Below are positions 8,750 through 16,926 of a DNA stretch of 41,290 bases, piece after piece. The position numbers and the translations under genes were made by a program. The notes under the pieces are model-generated. The model did no database searches and was not told the origin of the DNA. It was given only the letters and a program-made list of their open reading frames with translations. This DNA comes from CAZGXM01 sp964529795. GTDB taxonomy: Bacteria; Bacillota; JADQBR01. How positions within the stretch are numbered: position 1 is the first letter of the stretch; the number at the start of each line of letters is the position of its first letter. Where the stretch lies: assembly GCA_964529795.1 (NCBI GenBank), contig CAZGXM010000013.1:1-41290 (forward strand). The letters are read 5' to 3'.

Positions 8750-10084
8750 ATGGTACGTTCAATGCGTGGGTTGTGGGTACGCCTTTGGTTTACGGCGCAG
8801 ATGGCCGGGCACGGCATCGTGGCCAATCCCCTGCGTTCGGCACTGACCATCCTGGGGGTGGCCATTGGCGTTGCCTCGGTGGTCAGCTTGATGGGTATCG
8901 GTGAAGGGGCGCGCCAGGCGGTGGTCAGCCAGTTTCGCAGCATGGGCACCAATGTGATTGTGGTCAAGGCCCAGGACAAAAAGGTGGAATTCCAGCCGGA
9001 AGAAGCGGATGAACTGGTACAGCGGGTAGAGGGCCTCAAGATGGCCACGCCGGTGGTACATACCAAAGCGTTGATGCGCTGGCGCCGGGCCCGGGGAAAC
9101 ACGGACCTGATCGGCGTTAACCACCTGTTTCCGGAAATCAGGGACCATGCCCTGCTGGCCGGCCATTTCTTCACCAAATGGCATGTGGAGCAGCGTTCAC
9201 CGGTGGCGGTTTTGGGTTATAACATCGGTACCGGTCTCATGGGTGGGCGTAATCCCGTGGGTCAAACCTTTACCCTGAACGGCCGTACCTTTCGTATAGT
9301 AGGTGTACTGGCGGAAAAAGGAAGGGGTAATGCCGAGGGGATTGACAACAAAATATTGATACCCTATACCTCAGCCCAGCAGATTGCCGGGAAAAAGACC
9401 GTGGAAGAAATCTGGGGCAAGGCCGGTTCTGACCGGGAAGCGGACCTGGCCGTGGTGCAGCTGGGGCGGATATTCCGCCGCAAGCTGGGCCTGGACCAAA
9501 ATGCCCCCACGCTGGTGCTGCCGGAACAGCCCGGTGGCGGACCCGGTGGACCGCCGGAAAAAGCTATAGGCCCGGGTATGTCCGGTCCCGGCGGCCCCGG
9601 GCCGAAGAAAGCCGGACTGCCGGTGCTGTCTACCAGTGAAGATATGATAACCATTACAAATTTGAACCAGCTGGTGGATGAAGCCAACAAGGCAAACCGG
9701 GTAATGACGCTGCTCCTGGGCGGCATTGCCGCGGTATCACTGCTGGTGGGCGGCCTGGGTATTATGAACATCATGCTGGTGGCGGTGACGGAAAGGACAT
9801 CGGAAATCGGCGTGCGGCGTGCGCTGGGAGCAAAACAGAGCGACTTGCTGGTGCAGTTTTTATTGGAGGCATTATACTTGAGCGCTGTGGGCTCGATAGC
9901 AGGAGTGGCCGCCGGCATCTGGGGCATCAACCTGTTTGCCCAGTACGGCTTTGAGACGGCGGTGAGTTTTGAGGCCATAGAGATAGCCACGGGAGTGGCG
10001 TTGGGAGCGGGGTTGTTATTCGGTGTCTACCCCGCGGTTTCCGCATCGGCGGTACCGCCGGTGGAAGCCCTGCGCCGCCAGTAG
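8750..10084 (+). CDS. MacB-type FtsX-like ABC permease
   Basis: 444 aa. Residues 20-45 form the first membrane segment (NPLRSALTILGVAIGVASVV), followed by a large extracytoplasmic MacB_PCD domain, then three C-terminal membrane helices (about 318-440) containing GGLGIMNIMLVAVTERT and IGVRRALGAK, hallmarks of FtsX/MacB permeases. Residues about 258-290 are a Gly/Pro-rich insert inside the extracytoplasmic domain, similar in flavour to the adaptor tail. It completes the ATPase-adaptor-permease operon. A hairpin with a T-run at 10116-10144 follows. Confidence 0.92.
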   Translation: MVRSMRGLWVRLWFTAQMAGHGIVANPLRSALTILGVAIGVASVVSLMGIGEGARQAVVSQFRSMGTNVIVVKAQDKKVEFQPEEADELVQRVEGLKMATPVVHTKALMRWRRARGNTDLIGVNHLFPEIRDHALLAGHFFTKWHVEQRSPVAVLGYNIGTGLMGGRNPVGQTFTLNGRTFRIVGVLAEKGRGNAEGIDNKILIPYTSAQQIAGKKTVEEIWGKAGSDREADLAVVQLGRIFRRKLGLDQNAPTLVLPEQPGGGPGGPPEKAIGPGMSGPGGPGPKKAGLPVLSTSEDMITITNLNQLVDEANKANRVMTLLLGGIAAVSLLVGGLGIMNIMLVAVTERTSEIGVRRALGAKQSDLLVQFLLEALYLSAVGSIAGVAAGIWGINLFAQYGFETAVSFEAIEIATGVALGAGLLFGVYPAVSASAVPPVEALRRQ

Positions 10085-10115
10085 TGGTACCACCGGCCCG
10101 GGGTTGCCGGAAATT

Positions 10116-10144
10116 TCACCTGGCTTTTGTCGGGTGATTTTTTT
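10116..10144 (+). terminator. probable terminator after the ABC exporter operon
   Basis: TCACC (10116-10120) pairs with GGTGA (10133-10137), followed by TTTTTTT. The stem is short and the loop is 12 nt, so strength is uncertain. Confidence 0.5.
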
Positions 10145-10173
10145 ATTGGGGGCTTTTATTAGGGAAGTAAGTC

Positions 10174-10182
10174 TGGTATAAT
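10174..10182 (+). promoter_or_regulatory. candidate extended -10 promoter for the exporter-like gene at 10337
   Basis: TGGTATAAT at 10174-10182 matches an extended -10 element (TGnTATAAT). No good -35 lies 17 bp upstream. It sits about 155 bp before the next start codon. Confidence 0.4.
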
Positions 10183-10336
10183 ACGCAATTATAACCAGTG
10201 CAATGTGTTTTAGAAAACAGGTTTTAAATGATATTGTTACCGGCGGGTATTGATACAGGGACTTGTTTCCCCGGTATTGATGAATGAAAGTTACCTGCAT
10301 TTTCGATACCCAGAGGATTGAGAGGAGGACCTGTTG

Positions 10337-11443
10337 ATGAATGTGGGCCCGCGTACATGGAAGACCGGGTTGGCCGTAATCTTGAGTATCTGGGTCAGCA
10401 ACCTGCTGGGACTGCCTTCCATCCTGGCGGTGATTGCTGCCATAATCGGTATTCAGCCTTCAGTGGCCCAGTCTTTTACCGAGGGATGGAACAGAATCGC
10501 AGCTACCGTTATTGGCGGTGTGGTGGGCTTTATCATGGTTTATTTCTTGAACGCCGACCCCATATTGGTGGGTTTGGCGGTGGTTATTTCTATTATCATT
10601 ACCATCAATCTGAAACTGCAGAATGCCGTGGTGCTGACTGCCATTACTGCTGCAGCAGTTATGACCAACGTTACCGGGCCTGCCCATGTTTATGCCGGGG
10701 AAAGGCTGCTGTCTACTGTTATCGGCATTATCATAGGAGTGCTGGTGAATTTTCTCTTTGCGCCGCCCAATTTTGAGCAGGTTTTGTTTATGAACATGGA
10801 AACGCTGAATTACAAATTAAAGGCCTTTTATGTCAAGGTCCTGTGCGGTTTTATTGCCGGCAAGGGCTATGACGAAGAAAGCATGAATGCCGCAATTGCC
10901 GAAATCCGGGATGCGCTGGACGGAACCCGGAAAAGTTTGTTTCAATTTAAGAACGAAATCGGTTTCCGGCGCAACAATAACAATAACAATGACAAGGTAA
11001 AAATGTACGAAAGTATTCTTTCGTCCTTTAACCTTATTTTTGAGCGTATTCTCGGCATTTATAATACCGAGTACAACCGTGCCGGGCGGGGGGTGGATTT
11101 GTCCGAGGCTACCCCCGAGTACGGGGAAATTGTGAAAGTAATTAAACAGCTGCTGGCGGCAACGGTCAGCGTCCAGGATAACTTGATTGCCTTCCTGACC
11201 ACCCGGGATGCGGATATCCATGACTATATCCTTTCCAAATCCCGGGAAACCAAGGAACTGGCCGGGGAACTGAAGGAGAAAATCGGCCAGTGGCACCTGG
11301 TGGCGGAAAACCGGCAAAATGTTTCTTCCCTGATGGAACTGGCTAATATTGGCTACGAAATAGAGCAGATAATCAATTTCCTGGAACGGATAGTACGGAT
11401 ATACTGGGAAAACAGGGCCCGGCTCAGGGGAGTGAGGGAGTAG
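10337..11443 (+). CDS. FUSC / aromatic acid exporter-like (DUF939) membrane protein
   Basis: About 368 aa. The N-terminal 140 residues form paired hydrophobic helices (VILSIWVSNLLGLPSILAVIAA, then GGVVGFIMVYFL, LVGLAVVISIIITINL, then VIGIIIGVLVNFLFAP), followed by a soluble helical domain rich in Lys and Glu. This matches the aromatic acid exporter family (ArAE_1/DUF939). AGAGGAGG at 10321-10328 is best spaced for the ATG at 10337; a TTG at 10334 is also possible. A run of Asn codons (residues about 215-219, AACAATAACAATAAC) is a small low-complexity patch. The substrate is unknown. It stands alone between the ABC operon and the sigma-54 activator. Confidence 0.75.
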   Translation: MNVGPRTWKTGLAVILSIWVSNLLGLPSILAVIAAIIGIQPSVAQSFTEGWNRIAATVIGGVVGFIMVYFLNADPILVGLAVVISIIITINLKLQNAVVLTAITAAAVMTNVTGPAHVYAGERLLSTVIGIIIGVLVNFLFAPPNFEQVLFMNMETLNYKLKAFYVKVLCGFIAGKGYDEESMNAAIAEIRDALDGTRKSLFQFKNEIGFRRNNNNNNDKVKMYESILSSFNLIFERILGIYNTEYNRAGRGVDLSEATPEYGEIVKVIKQLLAATVSVQDNLIAFLTTRDADIHDYILSKSRETKELAGELKEKIGQWHLVAENRQNVSSLMELANIGYEIEQIINFLERIVRIYWENRARLRGVRE

Positions 11444-11548
11444 CTGCACTTTATTAAATGCTTAATTTGCCCGGGCAGTGTTCTGCGAGGAATATCTATT
11501 TTCAAAGAGAAATAATTCCTAACTTTTAGTACAAAGGGATGGTTAAAG

Positions 11549-13111
11549 ATGGCAATACTGAAATTCAAAGTGATAAACAAGGACCGGGTGGGACTGCTGC
11601 TGGATATATCCAGGGTTTTGACCGCCGGGAATATCAATGTCAACAACCTGGAAGTGATTCCCGATACCATGTATTTTGAAGTGGAGAAAAAAGAAGGCAT
11701 TGAGCGGGAAGCCCTGTTTGCGGAACTGGAAGCTGTGACCGGTGTGAAAAAATGTCTGGAGATAGAACTGCTGCCGTGGGAAGGGATAAACCAGCGGCTG
11801 CAGGCGGTGCTGGATTCCATCAGTGAAGGTGTCCTGGCCATAGATTGGCAGGAGAGAATTACCACCGTTAATCCCATTGCCGAGCAGATATTTAACATGA
11901 GCAAGGAAGAACTGGTCGGTCAAAAAATCAGCAGCGTCTTGTCGGAGGATGTGCCCATGCTTGACTGTTTGAAAACCGGGCAGACCTACAGCCACCAGGA
12001 AATATGTATTAACAAGGGTTCAAAAAAATATCACTATGTGACCAGCGGGCGTCCCATTAAAGACAAGCACAACAAGGTGGTGGGCGTGGTTGCCACCATC
12101 AAGGACATGACGGAAGTGAGGAGGCTGGTTTATTCGGTAACCAAGCCGGCCATGGTAACCTTTGACGATATCATCGGTGAAAGCGAGAAACTGCAGAGAG
12201 TGATAGAAATGGGCAAACGGGTGGCGGAAGGCAGTTCCACGGTGCTGTTAAGAGGTGAAAGCGGCACGGGGAAGGAACTCTTTGCCCGGTCCATTCATAT
12301 GGCCAGCCCCCGCCGGGAACAACCTTTTGTACCGGTGAACTGCGCTGCTCTGCCGGACTCCCTGCTTGAAAGCGAGCTGTTCGGGTATACGGAAGGTGCG
12401 TTTACCGGGTCCCGGAAAAACGGCAAACAGGGGTTGTTTGAGTTTGCCAGTGGCGGCACAATATTCCTGGATGAAATCGGTGAAATATCCCCCCACCTGC
12501 AGGCAAAATTGTTACGGGTGCTGCAGGAAGGCAAGGTACGGCGAATTGGCAGCCAGGAAGAGACTGCGGTGGATGTACGGGTGATAGCTGCCACCAACAA
12601 GAACTTGGAGGAAATGGTGGAGCAAAATGAATTTAGAAAGGATTTATATTACCGCTTGAACGTGATTCCCATTTATTTACCGTCCCTGCGGGAGCGTCAG
12701 GAGGATATCCCCTTGCTGGTCAATCACTTTTTGGTCAAGATGAACATACGTCTTGGCAAAAATGTGGAGTTTGTCAGCAGAGAAGCACTGGAAAAGCTGT
12801 ACCGTCATGATTGGCCGGGGAATGTGCGGGAACTGGAAAACGTGGTGGAACGGGCGGTCAACCTGGTGACGGGCAAGTGGCTTTCTCCCGATGTGATTAT
12901 CATCGACCCGGGAATAAATATAGTGGCGGAGAATGACTCCGGCGGGAGGACCCTGGCTGAAATTGTGGACAAAGTGGAAAAACAGGTAGTAGCCCGGGCG
13001 CTGGAAAACATGGGTTCGATCAGAAAGGCTGCTGCTGCGCTGGGGGTATCGCATACAACTATTATGAATAAGATTAAGAAACACAACATCCATCATGGCA
13101 ATAATTCGTGA
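11549..13111 (+). CDS. sigma-54-dependent activator with ACT and PAS sensor domains (TyrR-like)
   Basis: 520 aa. Residues 1-75 are an ACT domain (KDRVGLLLDISRVL), about 80-190 a PAS domain, about 205-440 an AAA+ domain with Walker A (GESGTGKE, 236-243), a GAFTGS loop (283-288), Walker B (GGTIFLDEI, 302-310) and arginine finger region (FRKDLYYRL, 362-370), and about 470-513 a helix-turn-helix (IRKAAAALGVSHTTIMNKIKK). The order is that of TyrR-class bacterial enhancer-binding proteins. The last Ala of the canonical GAFTGA is Ser here. An amino acid is a plausible ACT ligand. A -24/-12 promoter lies downstream, before ald, so it probably activates alanine dehydrogenase. Confidence 0.9.
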   Translation: MAILKFKVINKDRVGLLLDISRVLTAGNINVNNLEVIPDTMYFEVEKKEGIEREALFAELEAVTGVKKCLEIELLPWEGINQRLQAVLDSISEGVLAIDWQERITTVNPIAEQIFNMSKEELVGQKISSVLSEDVPMLDCLKTGQTYSHQEICINKGSKKYHYVTSGRPIKDKHNKVVGVVATIKDMTEVRRLVYSVTKPAMVTFDDIIGESEKLQRVIEMGKRVAEGSSTVLLRGESGTGKELFARSIHMASPRREQPFVPVNCAALPDSLLESELFGYTEGAFTGSRKNGKQGLFEFASGGTIFLDEIGEISPHLQAKLLRVLQEGKVRRIGSQEETAVDVRVIAATNKNLEEMVEQNEFRKDLYYRLNVIPIYLPSLRERQEDIPLLVNHFLVKMNIRLGKNVEFVSREALEKLYRHDWPGNVRELENVVERAVNLVTGKWLSPDVIIIDPGINIVAENDSGGRTLAEIVDKVEKQVVARALENMGSIRKAAAALGVSHTTIMNKIKKHNIHHGNNS

Positions 13112-13194
13112 CAGAGGAAAGGATTGTTGCCATGCTGGAAAACGGGGGAATACCAAGAAATAAAAGGATTTAAAATCATTCACCCGGCTGGTGC

Positions 13195-13212
13195 CGGAAA
13201 GATTTCTTTCCG
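13195..13212. promoter_or_regulatory. inverted repeat, possible activator-binding site or terminator stem
   Basis: CGGAAAGA (13195-13202) and TCTTTCCG (13205-13212) form a perfect 8-bp inverted repeat with a 2-bp centre, about 85 bp upstream of the -24 element. The spacing fits an upstream activator site of a sigma-54 promoter. It could also form part of a weak terminator for the activator gene (followed by ATCCTTTCTTCTT). Confidence 0.45.
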
Positions 13213-13240
13213 ATCCTTTCTTCTTCGCTGTATAGCGGGT

Positions 13241-13252
13241 GGTTTATAAACC
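13241..13252. promoter_or_regulatory. perfect palindrome upstream of the sigma-54 promoter
   Basis: GGTTTATAAACC is a 12-bp perfect palindrome centred about 50 bp upstream of the -24 GG. TyrR-class regulators bind palindromes, so this is a candidate enhancer site for the adjacent activator. Confidence 0.45.
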
Positions 13253-13296
13253 CCGTGGCTGCCAGGTTTTTGATAGGTTGTTTGCAGTATTTTCGT

Positions 13297-13312
13297 TGGC
13301 ATCTAATTTGCA
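13297..13312 (+). promoter_or_regulatory. sigma-54 (-24/-12) promoter of ald
   Basis: TGGCATCTAATTTGCA: the -24 GG (13298-13299) and -12 GC (13310-13311) are separated by exactly 10 bp and match the TGGCAC-N5-TTGCA consensus except at one base. The start point should fall near 13322, leaving a 5' leader of about 28 nt containing the SD AAGTGGGGTG before the ald ATG at 13350. The nearby upstream gene encodes a sigma-54 activator. Confidence 0.85.
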
Positions 13313-13349
13313 CTAACTTGTAACAAAACTGTAAGTGGGGTGACTATAA

Positions 13350-14456
13350 ATGATTATAGGCGTGCCAAAGGAAATTAAAAACAATGAAAACCGGGTTGCC
13401 ATTACTCCGGCAGGGGTAAAAAGTTTTATAAACAATAACCACCAAGTGATAGTGGAGTCCGGCGCCGGTGCAGGCAGCGGTTTCAATGACGAAGAGTACA
13501 TTCAGGCAGGTGCGGAAATAGGCGCTGCTGCAGCAGATGTTTTCGCGCGGGCGGATATGGTCATGAAAGTGAAGGAGCCGCAGCCGCAAGAGTATGATTT
13601 GTTTAAGGAGGGACAGGTACTGTTTACCTACTTGCATGCCGCTACGGGACCGGAATTAATCAAGGCCCTGCTGGATAAAAAGGTAGTGGGTATCTCCTAT
13701 GATACGGTTCAATTACCCGGCGGCGCCCTACCGCTGCTGGCGCCGATGAGCGAGGTGGCCGGTCGTATGAGTGTCCAAATCGGGGCGCAGTTTTTGGAAA
13801 AACCCCAAGGTGGTAAAGGGATTCTTTTGGCCGGAGTGCCCGGGGTGCCTGCTGCCAGTGTGGTGATAGTTGGCGGTGGCGTGGTGGGCGTCAACGCGGC
13901 CAAAATGGCCGTGGGTATGGGCGCCCGGGTGACGGTGCTGGATATAAATGCGGACAGGCTGATGTATTTGGATGACATGTTTGGCAGCAGGGTGCAGACG
14001 CTGCTGTCCAACAGCTATAACCTGGAACGGGCAGTAAGGGATGCCGATTTATTGATTGGCGCCGTGCTGCTGCCCGGCGCCAGGGCACCGCGGTTGGTAA
14101 CGGAAAGCATGGTGAAACAGATGAGCCCCGGTTCCGTAATTGTAGACGTGGCCATTGACCAGGGGGGCTGCATTGAAACTATTGACCGCATTACCACCCA
14201 TGATGAGCCCACTTACGTCAGGCATGGCGTGGTGCATTACGCCGTTGCCAATATGCCCGGTGCGGTACCCCGGACAGCAACCTTTGCCTTGACCAACGCC
14301 ACCGTGCCCTATGCCTTAAACATTGCCAACAAGGGTTACCTCCGGGCAATTAAGGAAGACCCGGCCCTGGCCAAGGGCTTGAACGTTTGTGACGGCAAAG
14401 TCACCCACCCGGTGGTGGCGGAAGCCCTCGGATATCCCTACGAACCGGTTTTGTAA
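13350..14456 (+). CDS. ald: alanine dehydrogenase
   Basis: 368 aa, full length. It begins MIIGVPKEIKNNENRVAITP as in Ald/PNT enzymes. Substrate and catalytic residues are visible: Arg in NENR, Lys in VKEPQP, His in FTYLHAA, Asp in VDVAIDQGG. The NAD-binding Rossmann loop is GGGVVGVNAAKMA. It catalyses reversible oxidative deamination of L-alanine to pyruvate and ammonia. It is preceded by the -24/-12 promoter and a GTGGGGTG SD, and followed by a strong hairpin. A degraded relative of its C-terminus occurs at 18264-18479. Confidence 0.95.
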   Translation: MIIGVPKEIKNNENRVAITPAGVKSFINNNHQVIVESGAGAGSGFNDEEYIQAGAEIGAAAADVFARADMVMKVKEPQPQEYDLFKEGQVLFTYLHAATGPELIKALLDKKVVGISYDTVQLPGGALPLLAPMSEVAGRMSVQIGAQFLEKPQGGKGILLAGVPGVPAASVVIVGGGVVGVNAAKMAVGMGARVTVLDINADRLMYLDDMFGSRVQTLLSNSYNLERAVRDADLLIGAVLLPGARAPRLVTESMVKQMSPGSVIVDVAIDQGGCIETIDRITTHDEPTYVRHGVVHYAVANMPGAVPRTATFALTNATVPYALNIANKGYLRAIKEDPALAKGLNVCDGKVTHPVVAEALGYPYEPVL

Positions 14457-14470
14457 TATTTTTCATGTAC

Positions 14471-14508
14471 ACCAAAGGCAGTCCCGGAGGACTGCCTTTG
14501 GTGTTATC
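14471..14508 (+). terminator. strong hairpin terminator after ald
   Basis: A 14-bp perfect stem (ACCAAAGGCAGTCC at 14471-14484 with its complement at 14489-14502) and a 4-nt loop, followed by a weak GTTATC tail. It lies between ald (+) and the convergent DUF190 gene (-), so it may act in both directions. Confidence 0.75.
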
Positions 14509-14574
14509 AAGCATGGATTGATTGAGCCCTGAACAACCATCCTTGGGAGAAGATGGCATTGGAAATGAAGTGGT

Positions 14575-14919
14575 TTACTCAATATTTTCTTTGTCCCCGT
14601 ACTTAAGCACTTTGGTGTCCTCCAAGGTAATCATACCCTCTGAAACCATGTCTTTGATTTCCTCTATGTATTGATTAATCGCATCGGCATTGTCCACTAC
14701 TTCGATAATGACCGGCAGGTCACTGGAAAGAGCTAAAATTTTTGCTGTTTTAATGTGGTTTTTTGGGCCGAAGCCTTCGATGCAACGCCAGACCGTGGCG
14801 CCTGCCAAACCCATTTTCCGCGCCTTGAGTACCAGGACATGGTAGAGAGTCTTGCCCCGCCAGGTGGCGGCATCGCCGGTGTATATTCGCAGTCTCCTGG
14901 TAGGTTCAGTAAGTTTCAT
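14575..14919 (-). CDS. DUF190 (PII-like) protein paired with CrcB
   Basis: 114 aa. The DUF190 pattern is clear: RLRIYTGDAATWRGKTLYHVLVLKAR, then GLAGATVWRCIEGFG and LPVIIEVVD. DUF190 proteins have a PII-like ferredoxin fold and are commonly encoded beside crcB. The start overlaps the end of crcB by 14 bp. Being under the same fluoride riboswitch suggests a role in fluoride export or its control, but the function is not established. Confidence 0.85.
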   Translation of the reverse strand: MKLTEPTRRLRIYTGDAATWRGKTLYHVLVLKARKMGLAGATVWRCIEGFGPKNHIKTAKILALSSDLPVIIEVVDNADAINQYIEEIKDMVSEGMITLEDTKVLKYGDKENIE

Positions 14920-15319
14920 GGGACTGCTCCTTTCGTTTCTTAAATGAAGTTAAAAAAAAATTAGCTGTCATCTGCCCGCCGGCCACGGCTACCAACCCCA
15001 AGATGATACTGATTAAAAGATACAACAGGCCATATTTGTAGCTGCCCTGCTGCAGCAGGACCAGGGTTTCATTGCTGAAAGTGGAAAAAGTGGTAAAGGC
15101 GCCAAGCAGACCGATGGTTACCAGAGCACGAGTATTGGCGCTGAGATTGGTTTGCAGACTCAAAGTATAGATAAGACCGAGCAGGAAACTGCCGATAATG
15201 TTGACTGCCAACGTACCGGTGGGAATGGTATCGCCAAATCTGCCAAACACCCAGTTGGAAAGCAGGTAGCGCGTCACCGCTCCCATAGCGCCGCCTAAAG
15301 CGATGTATAAGAATAGCAT
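14906..15319 (-). CDS. crcB: CrcB/Fluc fluoride channel
   Basis: 137 aa, four hydrophobic helices. Signature residues include GGAMGAVTRYLLS, the pore-lining Asn in LAVNIIGSFLLG, and GAFTTFSTFSNE, which carries the phenylalanine-lined path and Na+-site segment of Fluc channels. It exports fluoride as a dual-topology dimer. It is the first gene after a fluoride riboswitch on the same strand, with SD AAGGAGGTCTC just upstream. Confidence 0.94.
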   Translation of the reverse strand: MLFLYIALGGAMGAVTRYLLSNWVFGRFGDTIPTGTLAVNIIGSFLLGLIYTLSLQTNLSANTRALVTIGLLGAFTTFSTFSNETLVLLQQGSYKYGLLYLLISIILGLVAVAGGQMTANFFLTSFKKRKEQSHETY

Positions 15320-15346
15320 AGAGACCTCCTTGTGGTGTATTGAATA

Positions 15347-15381
15347 GCCCGAAAGAAAGCTCCTACCTGGTGGTAGGAGCC
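15347..15381 (-). terminator. riboswitch-controlled terminator (expression platform)
   Basis: On the minus strand GCTCCTACC - ACC - AGGTAGGAGC followed by TTTCTTTC. The left arm overlaps the last conserved aptamer block, giving mutually exclusive folds upstream of crcB. Confidence 0.85.
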
Positions 15382-15423
15382 ATCAGCTTGCTTTGGAAGC
15401 GGTTAACGGCGAGCTCCATCGCC
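15373..15423 (-). ncRNA. fluoride riboswitch (crcB motif) aptamer
   Basis: Reading the minus strand from 15423: GGCGATGGAGCTCGCC, then GTTAACCGC, then GCTGATGGCTCCTAC. These are the conserved blocks of the crcB/fluoride aptamer in the right order. The 3' block is also the left arm of the terminator at 15350-15381, so fluoride binding should block termination and switch crcB on. Confidence 0.93.
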
Positions 15424-15455
15424 ATGTTTAATATTATTGTTTTTTCTTACTGTTG

Positions 15456-16541
15456 TCAAGATGTTGATGCGCTGGCCGTGATTTTTTCCGTGCGCTTGAT
15501 AATTTTTTGCGCCAGTAGGTGGTAATGTTGGGCCAGGGGATGTTCGCCCGCCAGGGCCACGGGTGTGCCCTGGTCGCTTTTTTCCCTGATTTCGCTGGCC
15601 AGAGGTATCCGGGCAATCAGTTCCACGTCCAGGTCTTTGGCAATCTCTTCTGCCTGTCCCTTGCCGAATATGTAATATTTTTTGCCACACTCCGGGCATT
15701 GGAAGTATGACATATTTTCCGCCACTCCCAAAATGTCGATACGCATCTGTTTGGCCATGGCACCCAGGCGAATTGACACCCGGGCCGCAGCGGTTTGCGG
15801 CGTTGTCACCAACAACAGGTGTGCTTTGGGCAGCAGCTGCATGATGGTTAGAGGGACATCTCCGGTTCCCGGTGGCAGGTCGATCACCAGGTAGTCCAGT
15901 TTACCCCAGCGCACGTTATAAAAAAATTGCTCCAGTATGCCCCTGATGACCGGCGCCCGCCAGATCAAGGCCTGGTTACCTTTAATCAGGTTACCCATGG
16001 ACAGGGCCTTGAGGCCGTAAACCTGGATGGGAAGGATGGTTTGGTCGTCCAGGGCCACCGGGTGTTTGTCCTCTATTCCCAGCAGGGTGGCAACACTGAA
16101 ACCCAGCACATCGGCATCCAGGATGCCGACATTTTTTCCGGCGTCCTGCAGTGCAACCGCCAGGTTGGCGGCCAGGGTGGACTTCCCGACGCCCCCTTTA
16201 CCGCTGCCTACTGTTATCACTGCAACATCTTTAAAGGCATCAGCCTTGTCTTTGGGCCCCTGTTTCAGGGACGCGGAAAGGCGTTGTTTTTCTTCGGGGG
16301 TCATTTCGTCAAACTTCACTGTCACAGTGTCTACACCTGCCAGAGACTTTACCGCCTTTTTCACATCGTTTTTGATGGTTTGTTTCATGGGGCAACCCTT
16401 AATGGTCAGTTTTACGGTGATGCTCACGTCTTTGCCGTCCACCGATACGTCTTGCACCATGTCCAGACTGACCAGATCCCTGCCCAGTTCCGGGTCCGTG
16501 ACCTGTTTTAATACTTGCATTACTTGATTTTTTGTAACCAT
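15456..16541 (-). CDS. Mrp/ApbC-family Fe-S cluster carrier ATPase with N-terminal MIP18 domain
   Basis: 361 aa. Residues 1-75 form a DUF59/MIP18 domain (VTDPELGRDLVSLDMVQ, then IKGCPMK). From about 105 the P-loop NTPase starts with the deviant Walker A VGSGKGGVGKST and contains DLPPGTGDVPLTI. A YFQCPECGKKY motif near residue 277 supplies the CxxC that binds a bridging 4Fe-4S cluster between monomers. These proteins carry or transfer Fe-S clusters. It is monocistronic, downstream of the crcB riboswitch region in genome order but reading toward it. Confidence 0.92.
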   Translation of the reverse strand: MVTKNQVMQVLKQVTDPELGRDLVSLDMVQDVSVDGKDVSITVKLTIKGCPMKQTIKNDVKKAVKSLAGVDTVTVKFDEMTPEEKQRLSASLKQGPKDKADAFKDVAVITVGSGKGGVGKSTLAANLAVALQDAGKNVGILDADVLGFSVATLLGIEDKHPVALDDQTILPIQVYGLKALSMGNLIKGNQALIWRAPVIRGILEQFFYNVRWGKLDYLVIDLPPGTGDVPLTIMQLLPKAHLLLVTTPQTAAARVSIRLGAMAKQMRIDILGVAENMSYFQCPECGKKYYIFGKGQAEEIAKDLDVELIARIPLASEIREKSDQGTPVALAGEHPLAQHYHLLAQKIIKRTEKITASASTS

Positions 16542-16926
16542 AAATTTACCTCCGTTCTCATTACTGCTTCATCATAGTGTTTTCTATTCTGTGCTGAATA
16601 TCCCTGCCGTATTATCCTTTCCCGAGAAAAATTATGCAGGAAAAACGGTTTTAAGAGAGAATCCTTAACGGATAAAAGAAGCAAGGTAAGCCGGGAGTTT
16701 GTGAGGAACTTGATTATGCAGGGTAAGGCAGGTGATGGCAGGCGAAGCCTAATATAAATAATAAACATACTTGTTATATATATAAGGGGATACACATAAT
16801 ATGCCAGAGGGCTGTTTTACTTTGGCAGATAGTTTTTATGCAACGCTACTGGAAAAAAATAAATTTTTTCAAAGAAATTGCAGCGAGGGGTTTGACAAGG
16901 CCCTTCCATATCAGGAGGAATGCAAA
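16542..16926. other. intergenic region and leader before lipA
   Basis: The divergent region between mrp (-) and lipA (+). An in-frame ATG at 16801 would extend lipA by 42 codons, but that extension has no family resemblance and no SD. AT-rich runs around 16750-16790 (TATAAATAATAAAC, TATATATATAAGG) are the likely promoter zone. No structured RNA was recognised. Confidence 0.4.

Noticed and set aside
16801..16926. 42-codon N-terminal extension of lipA
   Set aside because: No SD before ATG 16801 and no family similarity, whereas TTG 16927 has AGGAGG at ideal spacing and gives the usual LipA length.
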